Part shown: positions 1 through 10,204 of the stretch, one piece after another
Numbering within the stretch: the stretch's first letter is position 1
Layout: each line of letters begins with the position of its first letter
Translations under genes and position numbers: made by a program
Assembly: GCA_026645635.1 (NCBI GenBank)
Contig: JAPKMV010000028.1
Span: forward strand, 1 to 13,956
Reading direction: 5' to 3'
DNA length: 13,956 bases
DNA from: Caldilineaceae bacterium
GTDB taxonomy: Bacteria; Chloroflexota; Anaerolineae; Caldilineales; Caldilineaceae
The notes under the pieces: model-generated
What the model saw: the letters and a program-made list of their open reading frames with translations, nothing else
Databases searched by the model: none
What the model was told of the DNA's origin: nothing

Positions 1-654
1 CAGGAGGAAGGTGTAGAGGAAGCCGAGCAGATGACCGGGCGTGGCCTCCATCGGGTGATACCAATAGGTGTAAATGATGCCCCAGGAGAAGATGTAGCCG
101 TGATACTTGCGCACGAACTGCACGACGCGCTGCGAAAGCGGTGCTTTCTTGCCAAAGAACATGCCGCGGCGCGGGTTTTCCATCATCACGATGATCACCA
201 GCATGATGATCACCGACCACTGTGAGGTGAAGATGTGCACATCCTGCGCCAGGCCGTCATACCAGATGTGGCTCTGCACGAAATGCAGCGCAACGAAGAC
301 GCCGTTGACCGCCAGCGCCGCGTAGTTGTACTTGCTCAGGCTGCCGCCGTAGCGGGTGCGGTGGCGCTGCGCCTGAAAGATGATGCCCCAGATCAGCAGT
401 TGGTGCGTCAGATAGAAGCCCCAGGCGGTGACCCGCGCCCAGAAGTCGGGCGCCGGCAGCTTCCAGTAGTACCAGGTCGCGCCCTGGTCGGGCAGATGCG
501 GGAAGATCTCCAGGCGGGGGCCGAGCAGCCAGATCAGCCCGGTGGCGGCGAAGCTGACGGCGATGCCGATCCAGAGGGCGATCAGGTCCTGGCGCGTGCC
601 CTGCACGCTGGGCGCCGTGCGCGCTGCTTTCGATGTCGCAAGATTGGCTGACAT
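1..654 (-). CDS. Multi-span membrane protein, C-terminally truncated by window edge
   Basis: I do not recognise a named family. The 218 visible codons start at an ATG (654-652) with GGAGAG a few bases upstream and stay open to the window edge, so the C-terminus is missing. After a soluble N-terminus of about 23 residues there are roughly five to six hydrophobic segments, near residues 24-46, 74-94, 111-128, 145-158, 186-198 and 207-218. Trp, Tyr and His are frequent at the membrane borders. Histidines lie in or beside the segments at 84 (YLTHQLL), 124 and 129 (ALHFVQSH), 185 (KYHGY) and 200 (YWYHP), which could suit haem or metal binding, but no known motif is complete. It is on the same strand as ldh and the carotenoid genes, 208 bp downstream of ldh across a long palindrome, so membership of the same transcript is uncertain. 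That it is a real gene is well supported; its function is unknown. Confidence 0.8.
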   Translation of the reverse strand, partial: MSANLATSKAARTAPSVQGTRQDLIALWIGIAVSFAATGLIWLLGPRLEIFPHLPDQGATWYYWKLPAPDFWARVTAWGFYLTHQLLIWGIIFQAQRHRTRYGGSLSKYNYAALAVNGVFVALHFVQSHIWYDGLAQDVHIFTSQWSVIIMLVIIVMMENPRRGMFFGKKAPLSQRVVQFVRKYHGYIFSWGIIYTYWYHPMEATPGHLLGFLYTFLL

Positions 655-689
655 GCTGTTACTCTCCGTTCCTTTGTTGGCGAGATGGG

Positions 690-850
690 AATAGAACGCG
701 GATGACGCAGTGAATTCTACACAGAGGGCACAGGGTCGTCACGGAGTGCACAGAGAGAACACGGAGAGCAGACCTCTGCTATCTCTCCGTGTTCTCTGTG
801 CCATCTCCGTGAACTCTGTGTAGCTCCACCAGCATCATCCGCGTTCTATT
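690..850. repeat. Long imperfect palindrome built from CACAGAG/CACGGAG words
   Basis: This 161-bp element fills most of the gap between ldh and the membrane protein gene. The outer arms are a perfect 16-bp inverted repeat (690-705 against 835-850, core AATAGAACGCGGATGA). Inside lies CTACACAGAG (717-726) against CTCTGTGTAG (814-823). Next come arms made of CACAGAG and ACACGGAG words (749-768 against 783-800, 2-nt difference). The apex is AGCAGA-CC-TCTGCT (767-780). The words recur about every 20 bp on each arm. RNA from either strand could fold into a long hairpin, which may end or attenuate transcription; that function is inferred. Confidence 0.85.
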
Positions 851-862
851 TATTCTTCAAGT

Positions 863-1816
863 TCACAACCCCAGGCTCGTGATCGCTTCCCGCAGCACCG
901 TGGCGCTGCGCAGCAGGGCCGCCTCTTCTTCGGCGTCCAGCGGCTGCGGCAGGGTGTCGATCACGCCGTCGCCGCCGACCAGGTGGGGCAGCGCCAGCGT
1001 CACATCGCGCACGCCCAGCACGTCTTCCATGGGCGAGCAGACAGTGAGGATGGCGCGCTCGTCGTTGATCACCGTGTCCACGATGCGCGCCAGCGCCGAG
1101 CCGATGCCGTAGTAGGTGGCGCCCTTGCCCTCGATGATCAAGTAGGCGGCGCGGCGCACGCCGTGGTCGATCTCTGCCTTGTCTTCAGCGGTGAAGCGGA
1201 TCTTGCGCCGCTCGCAGAACTCCGGCAGCGCCATGCCGCCGATGGTGACCTGCGACCACGCCAACACCTCGGAATCGCCGTGTTCGCCCAGCACGTAGGC
1301 GTGGATGTGATGCGCGTCCACGCCCAGCTTGCGCCCCAGCAGCGCCCGGAAGCGCGCCGTGTCCAGCGTCGTGCCCGAACCCAGCACATGACCAAAGGGC
1401 ACGCCAAGCTCCGCTGCCAGGTGCGCAGTCAGGTGGGTGGTGATGTCCACCGGGTTGGTAGCGACGACGATGCGCACGCCGTGGGCATATTTCACGATGT
1501 TGGGCACAATGGCGCGGAAGACCGCCGCGTTGCGCTCCAGCAGTTGCAGCCGGGTTTCGCCCGGCTTCTGATTCACGCCCGCGGTCACCACGACAACGTG
1601 GCTGCCCTCCAGATCGGCGTAATCCCCTGCGCTGATCATGTGGGGGTTGGCAAAGGGCACCGCATGGTAGATGTCGTTGGCCTCCGCCTCGGCGCGCTTG
1701 CGGTTCAGGTCCACAAGCACGATCTCGCGTCCGACATTCGACATCACCATCGCATACGCTGCCGCCGAACCGACAAATCCACTGCCGACAATTCCAATTT
1801 TCCCGCGCGCTGTCAT
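863..1816 (-). CDS. ldh: L-lactate dehydrogenase
   Basis: NAD-dependent reversible reduction of pyruvate to L-lactate, in the cytoplasm. The 317 aa match the usual length. The Rossmann glycine motif GSGFVGS is at 11-17 and the NAD-selecting Asp is D36. The mobile loop NQKPGETR (82-89) has Gln (Q83, equivalent to Gln102) rather than the Arg of malate dehydrogenase, plus the catalytic-loop Arg R89. Other family residues are N121, the D152/R155 pair in LDTARFR, the catalytic H179 in GEHGDSE and T234 before YYGI. R157 and H172 match the fructose-1,6-bisphosphate-binding Arg173/His188 of Bacillus enzymes, so allosteric activation is plausible. The start has AAGGAGA six bases upstream. It lies 30 bp after the carotenoid oxidoreductase stop, on the same strand, probably in one transcript. 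A malate dehydrogenase is unlikely because of Q83. Confidence 0.95.
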   Translation of the reverse strand: MTARGKIGIVGSGFVGSAAAYAMVMSNVGREIVLVDLNRKRAEAEANDIYHAVPFANPHMISAGDYADLEGSHVVVVTAGVNQKPGETRLQLLERNAAVFRAIVPNIVKYAHGVRIVVATNPVDITTHLTAHLAAELGVPFGHVLGSGTTLDTARFRALLGRKLGVDAHHIHAYVLGEHGDSEVLAWSQVTIGGMALPEFCERRKIRFTAEDKAEIDHGVRRAAYLIIEGKGATYYGIGSALARIVDTVINDERAILTVCSPMEDVLGVRDVTLALPHLVGGDGVIDTLPQPLDAEEEAALLRSATVLREAITSLGL

Positions 1817-1834
1817 CGTTGTTCTCCTTGTGCC

Positions 1835-1900
1835 AAATCTGTAATCTCATAATCTCACAATCTCGTAATCTCTCTCGGTCACAAATGAGATTGAGAGATT
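1835..1900. repeat. Self-complementary octamer array (TAATCTCA word)
   Basis: Four tandem octamers run through 1842-1873: TAATCTCA twice, then CAATCTCG, then TAATCTCT. After a short spacer the word returns inverted at 1885-1900 as ATGAGATT and GAGAGATT, so the array can fold back. It spans the short gap between the carotenoid oxidoreductase and ldh. It also forms the last codons and the stop codon (1847-1849) of the oxidoreductase. Confidence 0.8.
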
Positions 1901-3430
1901 TAGGTTCTCTTCCGTGGATCGCGCCGGCATCCTATCCGGCAACCCGTATTCTGCCAGAATCGCCCGCGCAACGCGTAATCCGCCCAGGGCGACGGCGGCG
2001 GTGGACTGGCCGGGGAAGATGCTGTCACCCACCATCCACAGATTGGGCGCGAGCCGCGGCGCCCAGGCCCGGAACAGGCTCGTCTGCGGAAAGCCGCCCA
2101 CCCAGCCCCACTCCCGGCGGGTGAAGCGCTGGAAGGTGACCGGCGTGCCCGGCATCACGAGATCGGCATTGGCCCGCAAGCCTGGGATGACGCGTTCAGC
2201 GGCGGCCAGCATCCGCTCGACATAATACTCTTTGCGCTGGTCGTAGCGCCGTTTGTCATAGCTGTAAAGGCGCCACCAGGGGCCGAGCGCGGTGTGGGTG
2301 CTGATGGTCAGCGCCCGTTTGCCCGCGGGCGCGCGCTCCGCATCCCACGCCGGGCTAAGCGAAAGGAAGACCGAGTTGCCCTCGCCCAGCGGCTCGCGGG
2401 CGATCACCTGGTGGTGGAGCGGCAGGTCTGCGGGAACCTGGCTTTCGTCCACGCCCACGTAAACCATGAACGCGCCCCAGCCGTCGGCGGGCTGTTCGGG
2501 CAGATCACGCAGCTTTTGTGGCGCGGCGTCGCCCAGCAGCTTTGCGATATTCCACGGCGGCAGATTGGCGATGACGCGGTCGGCGGCAAAGCGCTCGCCG
2601 CGCTTAGTGATGACTTCCGCCGCTTCGCCATCCCGCAGGGTGATCCGCTCCACCTCGTGGCGGTAGAGCACGCGGCCGCCGTGACGGCGCACCGCGTCAG
2701 CCAGGGTGCGGGCGATGGCGCCGATGCCGCCGGCCAGATGCACCACGCCGCGGCGGGGCAGATCGAGCGCCGAGGCGCCGTAGAGCGCATTGACAGTCGC
2801 GCTGGTGGCCTGCGCTGCAATGAGCAACTGGCCGTCGATGTAGAGGCGCAGGTCGGGTGATGCATCCTTGAGATGCGCGGCCACCGGGCGTAGCGCATCG
2901 GCCAGGAGGCGCAGGTCGGCGCGGCGCAGCAAGTCGGCCAGCAGCCACTGCCCACCGCGGGCGACCAGGTCGATGCCGTCGCGCAGGCTTTGCGGCGGCC
3001 AGGCCGGCGTGCGCAGCGCCAGATCCCACAAAGCGTCGGCGGTGCGCTCTTGCCAGCGCAAGAAATCCAGGCTTGCTGCCCCGAAGACGCGGGCATGTTC
3101 GTCCCAGCGCCGCTCATCGCCGTAGCGGACCACGGACGCGCCGCCGGGCAGGTGCACGGCCATGCTCGGCTCGCTGGGGTGCGCCGGCCATGCGGCAATG
3201 CCCGCTGCCTGGGCGACCACATCCATTGGCCCACCGGGGTAGAAGCCGCCGGCCAGCGTCGCGCCCGCGTCAAAGCGATACTGCTTGTGGTAGAAGGTGC
3301 CGGCGCAGCCGCCAGGATAGACATGGGCTTCGAGCACCGTCACATCCAGGCCGGCCTGGGCCAGCAGGGCGGCTGTGGTCAACCCACCCACCCCGGCGCC
3401 GATTACCACCACGCGATCTTGAGCAGACAT
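1847..3430 (-). CDS. FAD-dependent carotenoid desaturase/isomerase-like oxidoreductase (CrtD/CrtI/CRTISO family)
   Basis: Probable flavoprotein acting on carotenoid polyenes. The dinucleotide fold is at the N-terminus: [10 protein letters not shown] (7-16) and the ribose-binding E34. It is followed by PGGCAGTF (39-46) and a DAGAT(L)AGG..PGG stretch that recalls cyanobacterial CrtD (C-3',4' desaturase) and CRTISO. The C-terminal FAD motif [12 protein letters not shown] is near 464-475. I place the start at 3430 (527 aa) because the fold begins at once after it. The reading frame stays open upstream to 3631, but that part is encoded by the neighbouring repeat and by antisense of the next gene. 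The Shine-Dalgarno is weak (AAGAAAG). The last 19 or so residues come from the octamer repeat and look unlike the family. The exact step (phytoene desaturase, 3,4-desaturase or isomerase) cannot be settled from sequence alone; it is the only desaturase-like gene here. Confidence 0.85.
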   Translation of the reverse strand: MSAQDRVVVIGAGVGGLTTAALLAQAGLDVTVLEAHVYPGGCAGTFYHKQYRFDAGATLAGGFYPGGPMDVVAQAAGIAAWPAHPSEPSMAVHLPGGASVVRYGDERRWDEHARVFGAASLDFLRWQERTADALWDLALRTPAWPPQSLRDGIDLVARGGQWLLADLLRRADLRLLADALRPVAAHLKDASPDLRLYIDGQLLIAAQATSATVNALYGASALDLPRRGVVHLAGGIGAIARTLADAVRRHGGRVLYRHEVERITLRDGEAAEVITKRGERFAADRVIANLPPWNIAKLLGDAAPQKLRDLPEQPADGWGAFMVYVGVDESQVPADLPLHHQVIAREPLGEGNSVFLSLSPAWDAERAPAGKRALTISTHTALGPWWRLYSYDKRRYDQRKEYYVERMLAAAERVIPGLRANADLVMPGTPVTFQRFTRREWGWVGGFPQTSLFRAWAPRLAPNLWMVGDSIFPGQSTAAVALGGLRVARAILAEYGLPDRMPARSTEENLNLSISFVTERDYEIVRL

Positions 3431-3457
3431 GCCAGGTTCTTTCTTTGCTACAGGATT

Positions 3458-3519
3458 GTTCCGTGTTGCGTGTTGCGTGTTATGTGCTGCTTGGCGACAC
3501 GCAACACGCAACACGCAAC
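3458..3519. repeat. Heptamer hairpin (GTTGCGT word)
   Basis: Two 23-bp arms (3458-3480 and 3497-3519) pair with a single mismatch around a 16-nt loop. Each arm is a run of the heptamer GTTGCGT or its complement ACGCAAC. It occupies the 98-bp gap between the SRPBCC gene and the carotenoid oxidoreductase, 28 bp before the start codon of the latter. A hairpin there could attenuate read-through or stabilise a processed transcript (inference). There is no T-tract on the minus strand that would make it a classic terminator. Confidence 0.85.
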
Positions 3520-3528
3520 AACCTCCTA

Positions 3529-4005
3529 CTACGACTTGACTGCGGCTGTCTGGACCGCGTGCGCGGTGGCTTCCAGGATGCGGCGCGTCTTCCACCCGCG
3601 GAAGGCGAAGAGCATGGGCAGCGTCACCCACATGCCCAGGCCGACAAAGAACCAGTAGGGATGCTTGCGCAGCCTGGCAGTGACGCGGTCATCGACCACG
3701 GTCGTGCCGTCCGGCTGGGCCACATAGGTGTGAAGATGTTCCCAAGCGGCGAAGGGTCCCTTCAACTGGCGATCTACGAAGCTCACCGGCGTCGTCTCTT
3801 CGATGCGCGCCACCCAATGGATCGGCACGGGGCCGAGCCAGAGGGTGAAATCCATCACGTCGCCGTCCTCCAACTGGGACGGCGCGGCATGAACCTGGAC
3901 GATCACCGGCGGCGGCGTAATGGCGCCCATGCTGCGCGAACTCTGGTGGAATGCGGCCACGTCCGCCTGGGCGGCGCGCACACGGAAGCGATGATGGTAG
4001 ATCAT
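3529..4005 (-). CDS. SRPBCC (START-like) domain protein, partner of the TIGR01777 protein
   Basis: A 158-aa protein of the SRPBCC/polyketide-cyclase-like fold, which usually binds a hydrophobic ligand in a deep pocket. The call rests on the length, the alternating beta pattern, and [11 protein letters not shown] (84-94) followed by VVDDRV (103-108), typical of the SRPBCC proteins that accompany TIGR01777 proteins. A hydrophobic stretch (about 116-135, [11 protein letters not shown]..) precedes a basic tail and may touch the membrane. Its ATG (4005-4003) overlaps the stop of the upstream gene as ATGA, and AAGGTGG lies upstream, so the two are translationally coupled. In several phyla these two domains are fused into one protein, which supports a shared job. 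The ligand is unknown; a role in membrane or pigment-lipid handling under light is only suggested by context. Confidence 0.75.
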   Translation of the reverse strand: MIYHHRFRVRAAQADVAAFHQSSRSMGAITPPPVIVQVHAAPSQLEDGDVMDFTLWLGPVPIHWVARIEETTPVSFVDRQLKGPFAAWEHLHTYVAQPDGTTVVDDRVTARLRKHPYWFFVGLGMWVTLPMLFAFRGWKTRRILEATAHAVQTAAVKS

Positions 4006-4970
4006 CAGGCAGCCACCTTTTCCGGCGCCGCGGCGGTCGTTGCGGACGGCGCAGCTTTGTCGCCCAGCAGGTTGCGCAGAGCAGCTTCGATGGTGTTGTA
4101 CTTGAACTCGAAACCAAGCTCCTGCAAGTGTTGTGGCACGGCGCGCTGGCCATCGAGCACCACTGTACCCATCTCGCCGAAAACCATGTTGATGGCGAAG
4201 CCGGGGGCAGGCATGAATGCCGGACGGCCCTTGACCGCCCCGATGGCTTTGGCCATCTCGCTGTTGCGCACGGGGTTGGGGGCGGCCAGGTTGAAGGCGC
4301 CCGCAGCCTGTTCGTTGTCAATCAAGAACTGGATGGCGCGCACCTGGTCTTCCCAGTGAATCCACGGCATCCATTGCTTGCCGTTGCCCAACGGCCCACC
4401 CGCAAAGAAATTGAAGGGCATGACCAGCTTGGGAAAGGCGCCGCCCTCATTGCTCAGCACGATGCCGGTGCGTATCACAGCGCGGCGCACGCCCAGGCGA
4501 CTTGTCGCTGCGGTGGACAGTTCCCAGTCAAAGCAGACCTTGGCCAGGAAGTCGGCGCCGGGCGAATCCTGCTCTTTGACCAGCGCGTCGCCGGTCTCGG
4601 CGCCATAATAACCCACCGCAGACGCCTGGATCAGCACCTTCGGTTTGACCGTGGCGGCCTGGAGTGCCTCCATCACCGCTTTGCCCGCGTTGACGCGACT
4701 CTGGCGAATCGCCTGTTTGCGCGCGCTGCTCCAGCGGCCATCGGCGATGCCTTCGCCGGCCAGATTGACGATGGCGTGGGCGCCGTCGGCCAGTTCCCCC
4801 CACCCGGATGCGGTTTCGCCGTCCCATGCTTGCAGGCGGACGCCTGCGGGCATGTTCTTGGCTTTTTGCGGATTGCGGGTGAGCACGACAACTTCGTGAC
4901 CCGCGGCGACAAGCGCCTGGCTGAGCGGGCGGCCAATCAGACCCGTCCCGCCGGTGATGACGATACGCAT
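4005..4970 (-). CDS. TIGR01777 family NAD(P)-binding epimerase-like protein (YfcH/DUF1731)
   Basis: Extended short-chain dehydrogenase fold; the physiological substrate of this family is not established. From the chosen start, ITGGTGLIG (5-13) is the nucleotide-binding loop, [12 protein letters not shown] follows in the family-specific position, and SAVGYYG carries the catalytic-type YxxxG region. The C-terminal part ([12 protein letters not shown] to [17 protein letters not shown]) is the DUF1731 extension that defines the family. I chose ATG 4970 (321 aa, MRIVITGG) because GGAG lies 9 nt upstream of it but only 3 nt from the other in-frame ATG at 4976. It begins 14 bp after the regulator stop and overlaps the SRPBCC gene by the ATGA junction, so the three are almost surely co-transcribed. 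Older 'cell division inhibitor' labels for this family are not supported here. Confidence 0.9.
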   Translation of the reverse strand: MRIVITGGTGLIGRPLSQALVAAGHEVVVLTRNPQKAKNMPAGVRLQAWDGETASGWGELADGAHAIVNLAGEGIADGRWSSARKQAIRQSRVNAGKAVMEALQAATVKPKVLIQASAVGYYGAETGDALVKEQDSPGADFLAKVCFDWELSTAATSRLGVRRAVIRTGIVLSNEGGAFPKLVMPFNFFAGGPLGNGKQWMPWIHWEDQVRAIQFLIDNEQAAGAFNLAAPNPVRNSEMAKAIGAVKGRPAFMPAPGFAINMVFGEMGTVVLDGQRAVPQHLQELGFEFKYNTIEAALRNLLGDKAAPSATTAAAPEKVAA

Positions 4971-4984
4971 AAACATTGTCTCCT

Positions 4985-6370
4985 TTAGGCTAAGCTCTTT
5001 GTCTTCGGCGAAATTCTGACGGTTGGCGTCAGTTGACGCCCCAACAAACGGGCAAACCAGTCGACCACCGGAGCGCCGCGCGCGTCGAGGGTGGCTGAGA
5101 CAGCGTCCGCGTAGGCTTCCAGATACCCGTCGAGCGCTTCCGGCGGCATCTCGTAATGATTGACAAGCAGCCCTTCAACCCATTCGATGTCTGGGTCAAT
5201 ATAATTCATGTTGCCCAGTGCCAGCGCCGCGGTGATGTTGCGTCCCAGGCTTTGGTTGGCCATAGCCAGATGGCGCTTGGGGATGTGATTTTCCATGACC
5301 GCCCAAACGCGCGCTTCGATCTGCGCCTGGTGCGCCCGGAAGACATCCTGCGCCTCTCTGTGGTCATAGGGGATCAGCCGCTGCGCGGGCTGGGGACGCA
5401 GTGACGTCATCACCTGCTCGATCATCGCCGTCGCCTGGTCGAGGCGATCGCCAAGATAGTAGCCTGGGATCGCCTGATACAGGTCTGACGCCTGGGTAAA
5501 GATCAGGCCGCCGAACGCTACCGGCACACGCTCGTGGAAGAGCACTTCCGCCATCTCCAGCAGGCTGGCCGCAGTGTACAACTGCTGTGCAGTGAGGACG
5601 ACCAGGCTAGGGCGCACGGCATGCAGCGTGGATTCCAGGCTGCGCAGCGGCACGTTGGCGCCGAGATAGACGACATCCCAGCCGCGGCGGCGCAGCAGCA
5701 GCGAGAGCATCAGCGGCACGAAGGTGTGTTCTTCTTCCGGCGGGCAGGCGACGATGATGCGCCCGGGCCGCGTCGGCGCGGGCGTGGAGGTGAGCAGCGC
5801 TTCCATGCGGCGCAAGGCCAGGGCGGAGGCGAAGTGCTCCTGCTGCACAGTGATCTTGCCGCGATACCAGCTTTCACCGATCTGCGCCAGGCCGCGCTGG
5901 ATCAGATCGATACAGACGACCTCGATGGGAAAGACAGCAAAAGCCTGCGCCAGCAATTGTTCGGCATGAAATTCGTCGAAAGCCAGACAGGCGTTCACCC
6001 ACGCGTCGCGCAGCCCGGCGACCACATCGCCGTTGCCCAGCGTAGGGTGGTCGAGCGCTGCCGGTGTGATGCGCGGCTCGACGTGGCGGTGCGCGCCCGG
6101 CGTAATCGTTGCCTGCAGCGGGTCGGATCCTTCGCTTTCCAGGCGATTCCACAGCTCGATGGCACGGCTGATGCTCATGCCTTCGTTTTGGCGGTCGAGC
6201 AGCCACTTCAACGTGTCAATGTCGTGCTGCGAGTAGAGACGGTGGCCGCTGTCGGTTCGCTGCGGAGCGGGCACGCCATAGCGTCGTTCCCAGGCGCGCA
6301 GCGTGTCCGGCTTCAGCCCAGTGTCACGCACAACCGCTTTCAAGTTATAGGTGGGTGTCTTATCGCTCAT
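4985..6370 (-). CDS. CarH/LitR-like B12-dependent MerR-family photoreceptor-repressor with C-terminal extension
   Basis: Light-responsive transcription repressor that would bind DNA in the dark with adenosylcobalamin and release it on illumination. Numbering is from ATG 6370, preferred over ATG 6376 because AAGG lies 6 nt upstream of it. Residues about 8-75 are a MerR winged helix ([23 protein letters not shown]). A helical bundle follows with the diagnostic W168-x9-E178-H179, matching the Trp/Glu-His cobalamin cap of Thermus CarH. The Rossmann-like B12 domain has H215, the expected lower axial ligand, in EEHTFV (the usual closing Gly is Val), then LGANVP (236-241) and GGLIF (287-291). At 461 aa it is far longer than the roughly 285-aa Thermus protein; residues about 330-461 form an extra, largely helical region. 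It faces crtB divergently and heads its own operon. The family call is strong; photochemistry is inferred. Confidence 0.9.
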   Translation of the reverse strand: MSDKTPTYNLKAVVRDTGLKPDTLRAWERRYGVPAPQRTDSGHRLYSQHDIDTLKWLLDRQNEGMSISRAIELWNRLESEGSDPLQATITPGAHRHVEPRITPAALDHPTLGNGDVVAGLRDAWVNACLAFDEFHAEQLLAQAFAVFPIEVVCIDLIQRGLAQIGESWYRGKITVQQEHFASALALRRMEALLTSTPAPTRPGRIIVACPPEEEHTFVPLMLSLLLRRRGWDVVYLGANVPLRSLESTLHAVRPSLVVLTAQQLYTAASLLEMAEVLFHERVPVAFGGLIFTQASDLYQAIPGYYLGDRLDQATAMIEQVMTSLRPQPAQRLIPYDHREAQDVFRAHQAQIEARVWAVMENHIPKRHLAMANQSLGRNITAALALGNMNYIDPDIEWVEGLLVNHYEMPPEALDGYLEAYADAVSATLDARGAPVVDWFARLLGRQLTPTVRISPKTKSLA

Positions 6371-6402
6371 CGTCATCCTTGATTTATCATGCCTGTATTA
6401 TG

Positions 6403-6421
6403 CTGGACGACAACGGTCCAG
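6403..6421 (-). promoter_or_regulatory. Hairpin/palindrome in carH-like leader
   Basis: CTGGAC (6403-6408) pairs perfectly with GTCCAG (6416-6421) across 7 nt. It lies between the predicted minus-strand -10 box and the regulator start codon, so it may be a leader hairpin or a second protein-binding site. No function is shown. Confidence 0.4.
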
Positions 6422-6428
6422 TACTACC

Positions 6429-6471
6429 CTTCGACTTTTGACAGTATAACAGCACTCGAAGTAGTTGTCAA
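6429..6471. promoter_or_regulatory. Candidate CarH-like operator (overlapping inverted repeats)
   Basis: Two inverted repeats overlap here. CTTCGA (6429-6434) pairs with TCGAAG (6456-6461), and with a 2-nt bulge the pairing extends to ACTA and TAGT. TTGACA (6438-6443) pairs with TGTCAA (6466-6471). Both surround the minus-strand -10 and -35 boxes, so a repressor bound here would block polymerase. Assignment to the CarH-like protein is inferred from position only. Confidence 0.45.
6443..6471 (-). promoter_or_regulatory. Sigma70-type promoter for the carH-like operon
   Basis: On the minus strand, TTGACA (6471-6466) and TATACT (6448-6443) are separated by exactly 17 nt: a perfect -35 and a 5/6 -10. 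This leaves a leader of about 65 nt before the regulator ATG. It is the best promoter match in the window. Confidence 0.75.
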
Positions 6472-6536
6472 TCATTTGCATAAGAAAGTTCTAGTTATTT
6501 TCTGGGCGATATCTGGACAAATTAGGAGAACTGCGC

Positions 6537-6565
6537 TTGACAAACAATGATCGGTATGTTAAAGT
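6537..6565 (+). promoter_or_regulatory. Sigma70-type promoter for crtB
   Basis: A perfect -35 TTGACA (6537-6542) is followed after 17 nt by TAAAGT (6560-6565), a 4/6 match to -10. The predicted leader to the crtB ATG at 6632 is about 60 nt. The weak -10 fits a promoter that is regulated or needs help. Confidence 0.55.
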
Positions 6566-6631
6566 TGGCAACCATGTTGGAACTCACCGACATTGACGCA
6601 CAAAAGATGCTGGCACAGCAAGGAGAACTGG

Positions 6632-7575
<944 letters not shown>

Positions 7576-7576
<1 letters not shown>

Positions 7577-7896
7577 TAGACCGCGGATTTGGCGGCGCAG
7601 TTGGCAGGCTCAATTGACCGCGGATTTGGTGGATGCGGCGGATTCTCGCGGATAAAAGTAACTACCAGGCCTCAGAGCCTGTTTGAAAAGGGGCAAGGCT
7701 GACGCAGAGGCGCAGTGGCGCAGAGGTTCGCAGAGGAGTTGCTAGGCTGGCTACGGCTGCGCTTTCTCTCGATTGTCTCTGCGTTTCTCTGCATCTCTGC
7801 GCCTTTGCGTCAAAGTGGAGTGACTTTACAAACAGGCTCTGAGTAGTTACGGAAAATCCGCGGAAATCCGCCCCATCCGCCAAATCCGCGGTCTAT
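7576..7896. repeat. 321-bp concentric palindrome with three nested word families
   Basis: The outermost arms are a perfect 20-bp inverted repeat (7576-7595 against 7877-7896, core ACCGCGGATTTGG). The left end sits on the last base of the crtB stop codon. The left arm holds a second copy of the word (7616-7629), a local duplication of about 37 bp. Next is GTAACTAC (7658-7665) with GTAGTTAC (7843-7850). Then comes a perfect 15-bp pair CTCAGAGCCTGTTTG (7671-7685 with 7829-7843). Innermost are octamer-like GCAGAGGC runs (7701-7735) against CTCTGCG runs (about 7776-7811). With the following 106 bp it forms the 426-bp non-coding stretch between crtB and ligA. No convincing ORF was found inside. Confidence 0.85.
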
Positions 7897-7928
7897 TCAT
7901 CCTCTCCCCACAGCGCGATTCCTCATTG

Positions 7929-7958
7929 TTGGCGTGATCCGCCCCACGCGTAGATAAT
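7929..7958 (+). promoter_or_regulatory. Candidate promoter for ligA
   Basis: TTGGCG (7929-7934, 4/6 to -35) and GATAAT (7953-7958, 5/6 to -10) are 18 nt apart, about 45 nt before the ligA start. It lies just outside the large palindrome. No other promoter-like site was clearer in this gap. Confidence 0.45.
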
Positions 7959-7987
7959 TCATCCAGGCTCTGTCAGCAAGCAAATGA

Positions 7988-10048
<2,061 letters not shown>

Positions 10049-10060
10049 CCACTCATCTTT

Positions 10061-10137
10061 GTCACGAATTGCACGAATTCCGACGAATGCGCACGAATAT
10101 TCGTTCTTCATTCGTTCAAATTTGTACAATTCGTGAC
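10061..10137. repeat. Inverted ACGAAT-word array after ligA
   Basis: GTCACGAATTG (10061-10071) pairs perfectly with CAATTCGTGAC (10127-10137). ACGAAT recurs at 10064, 10073, 10083 and 10093, and its complement ATTCGT at 10099, 10110 and 10129. The centre ACGAATATTCGT (10093-10104) is a perfect palindrome. The element starts 12 bp after the ligA stop, so it could serve as a 3' end structure, although it lacks a T-tract. Confidence 0.8.
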
Positions 10138-10155
10138 GCCAAAGCACTCTTTGGC
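10138..10155 (+). promoter_or_regulatory. Small perfect hairpin ahead of the GH20 gene
   Basis: GCCAAAG (10138-10144) and CTTTGGC (10149-10155) form a 7-bp stem with a 4-nt CACT loop, directly abutting the preceding palindrome. No U-run follows, so it is a weak terminator candidate; it could equally be a leader hairpin of the GH20 mRNA. Confidence 0.35.
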
Positions 10156-10204
10156 ACGCAAAATAGTTGGCAGGTTCCGAGAAAAGGGAAGTAATACAAA
10201 ACCC

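Noticed and set aside
31..651. Plus-strand open frames at the left edge
   Set aside because: The minus-strand frame is open across the whole stretch, has a good ribosome site and encodes coherent membrane segments; the plus-strand frames are its shadows.
863..1816. Malate dehydrogenase as the identity of the dehydrogenase
   Set aside because: The substrate-selecting position in NQKPGETR is Gln, not Arg, and the FBP-site Arg and His of lactate dehydrogenases are present.
3073..4359. 428-codon plus-strand open frame across three minus-strand genes
   Set aside because: It is antisense to the carotenoid oxidoreductase, SRPBCC and TIGR01777 genes and crosses the heptamer hairpin. Its composition is Arg/Pro/Ala-rich, typical of shadow frames.
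6593..6631. Upstream TTG as the crtB start
   Set aside because: AAGGAG sits six bases before the ATG at 6632, and the added 13 residues are not family-like.
7662..7883. 73-codon minus-strand open frame inside the 321-bp palindrome
   Set aside because: It is made almost entirely of the repeat words and has no ribosome site, so it is unlikely to be a gene.
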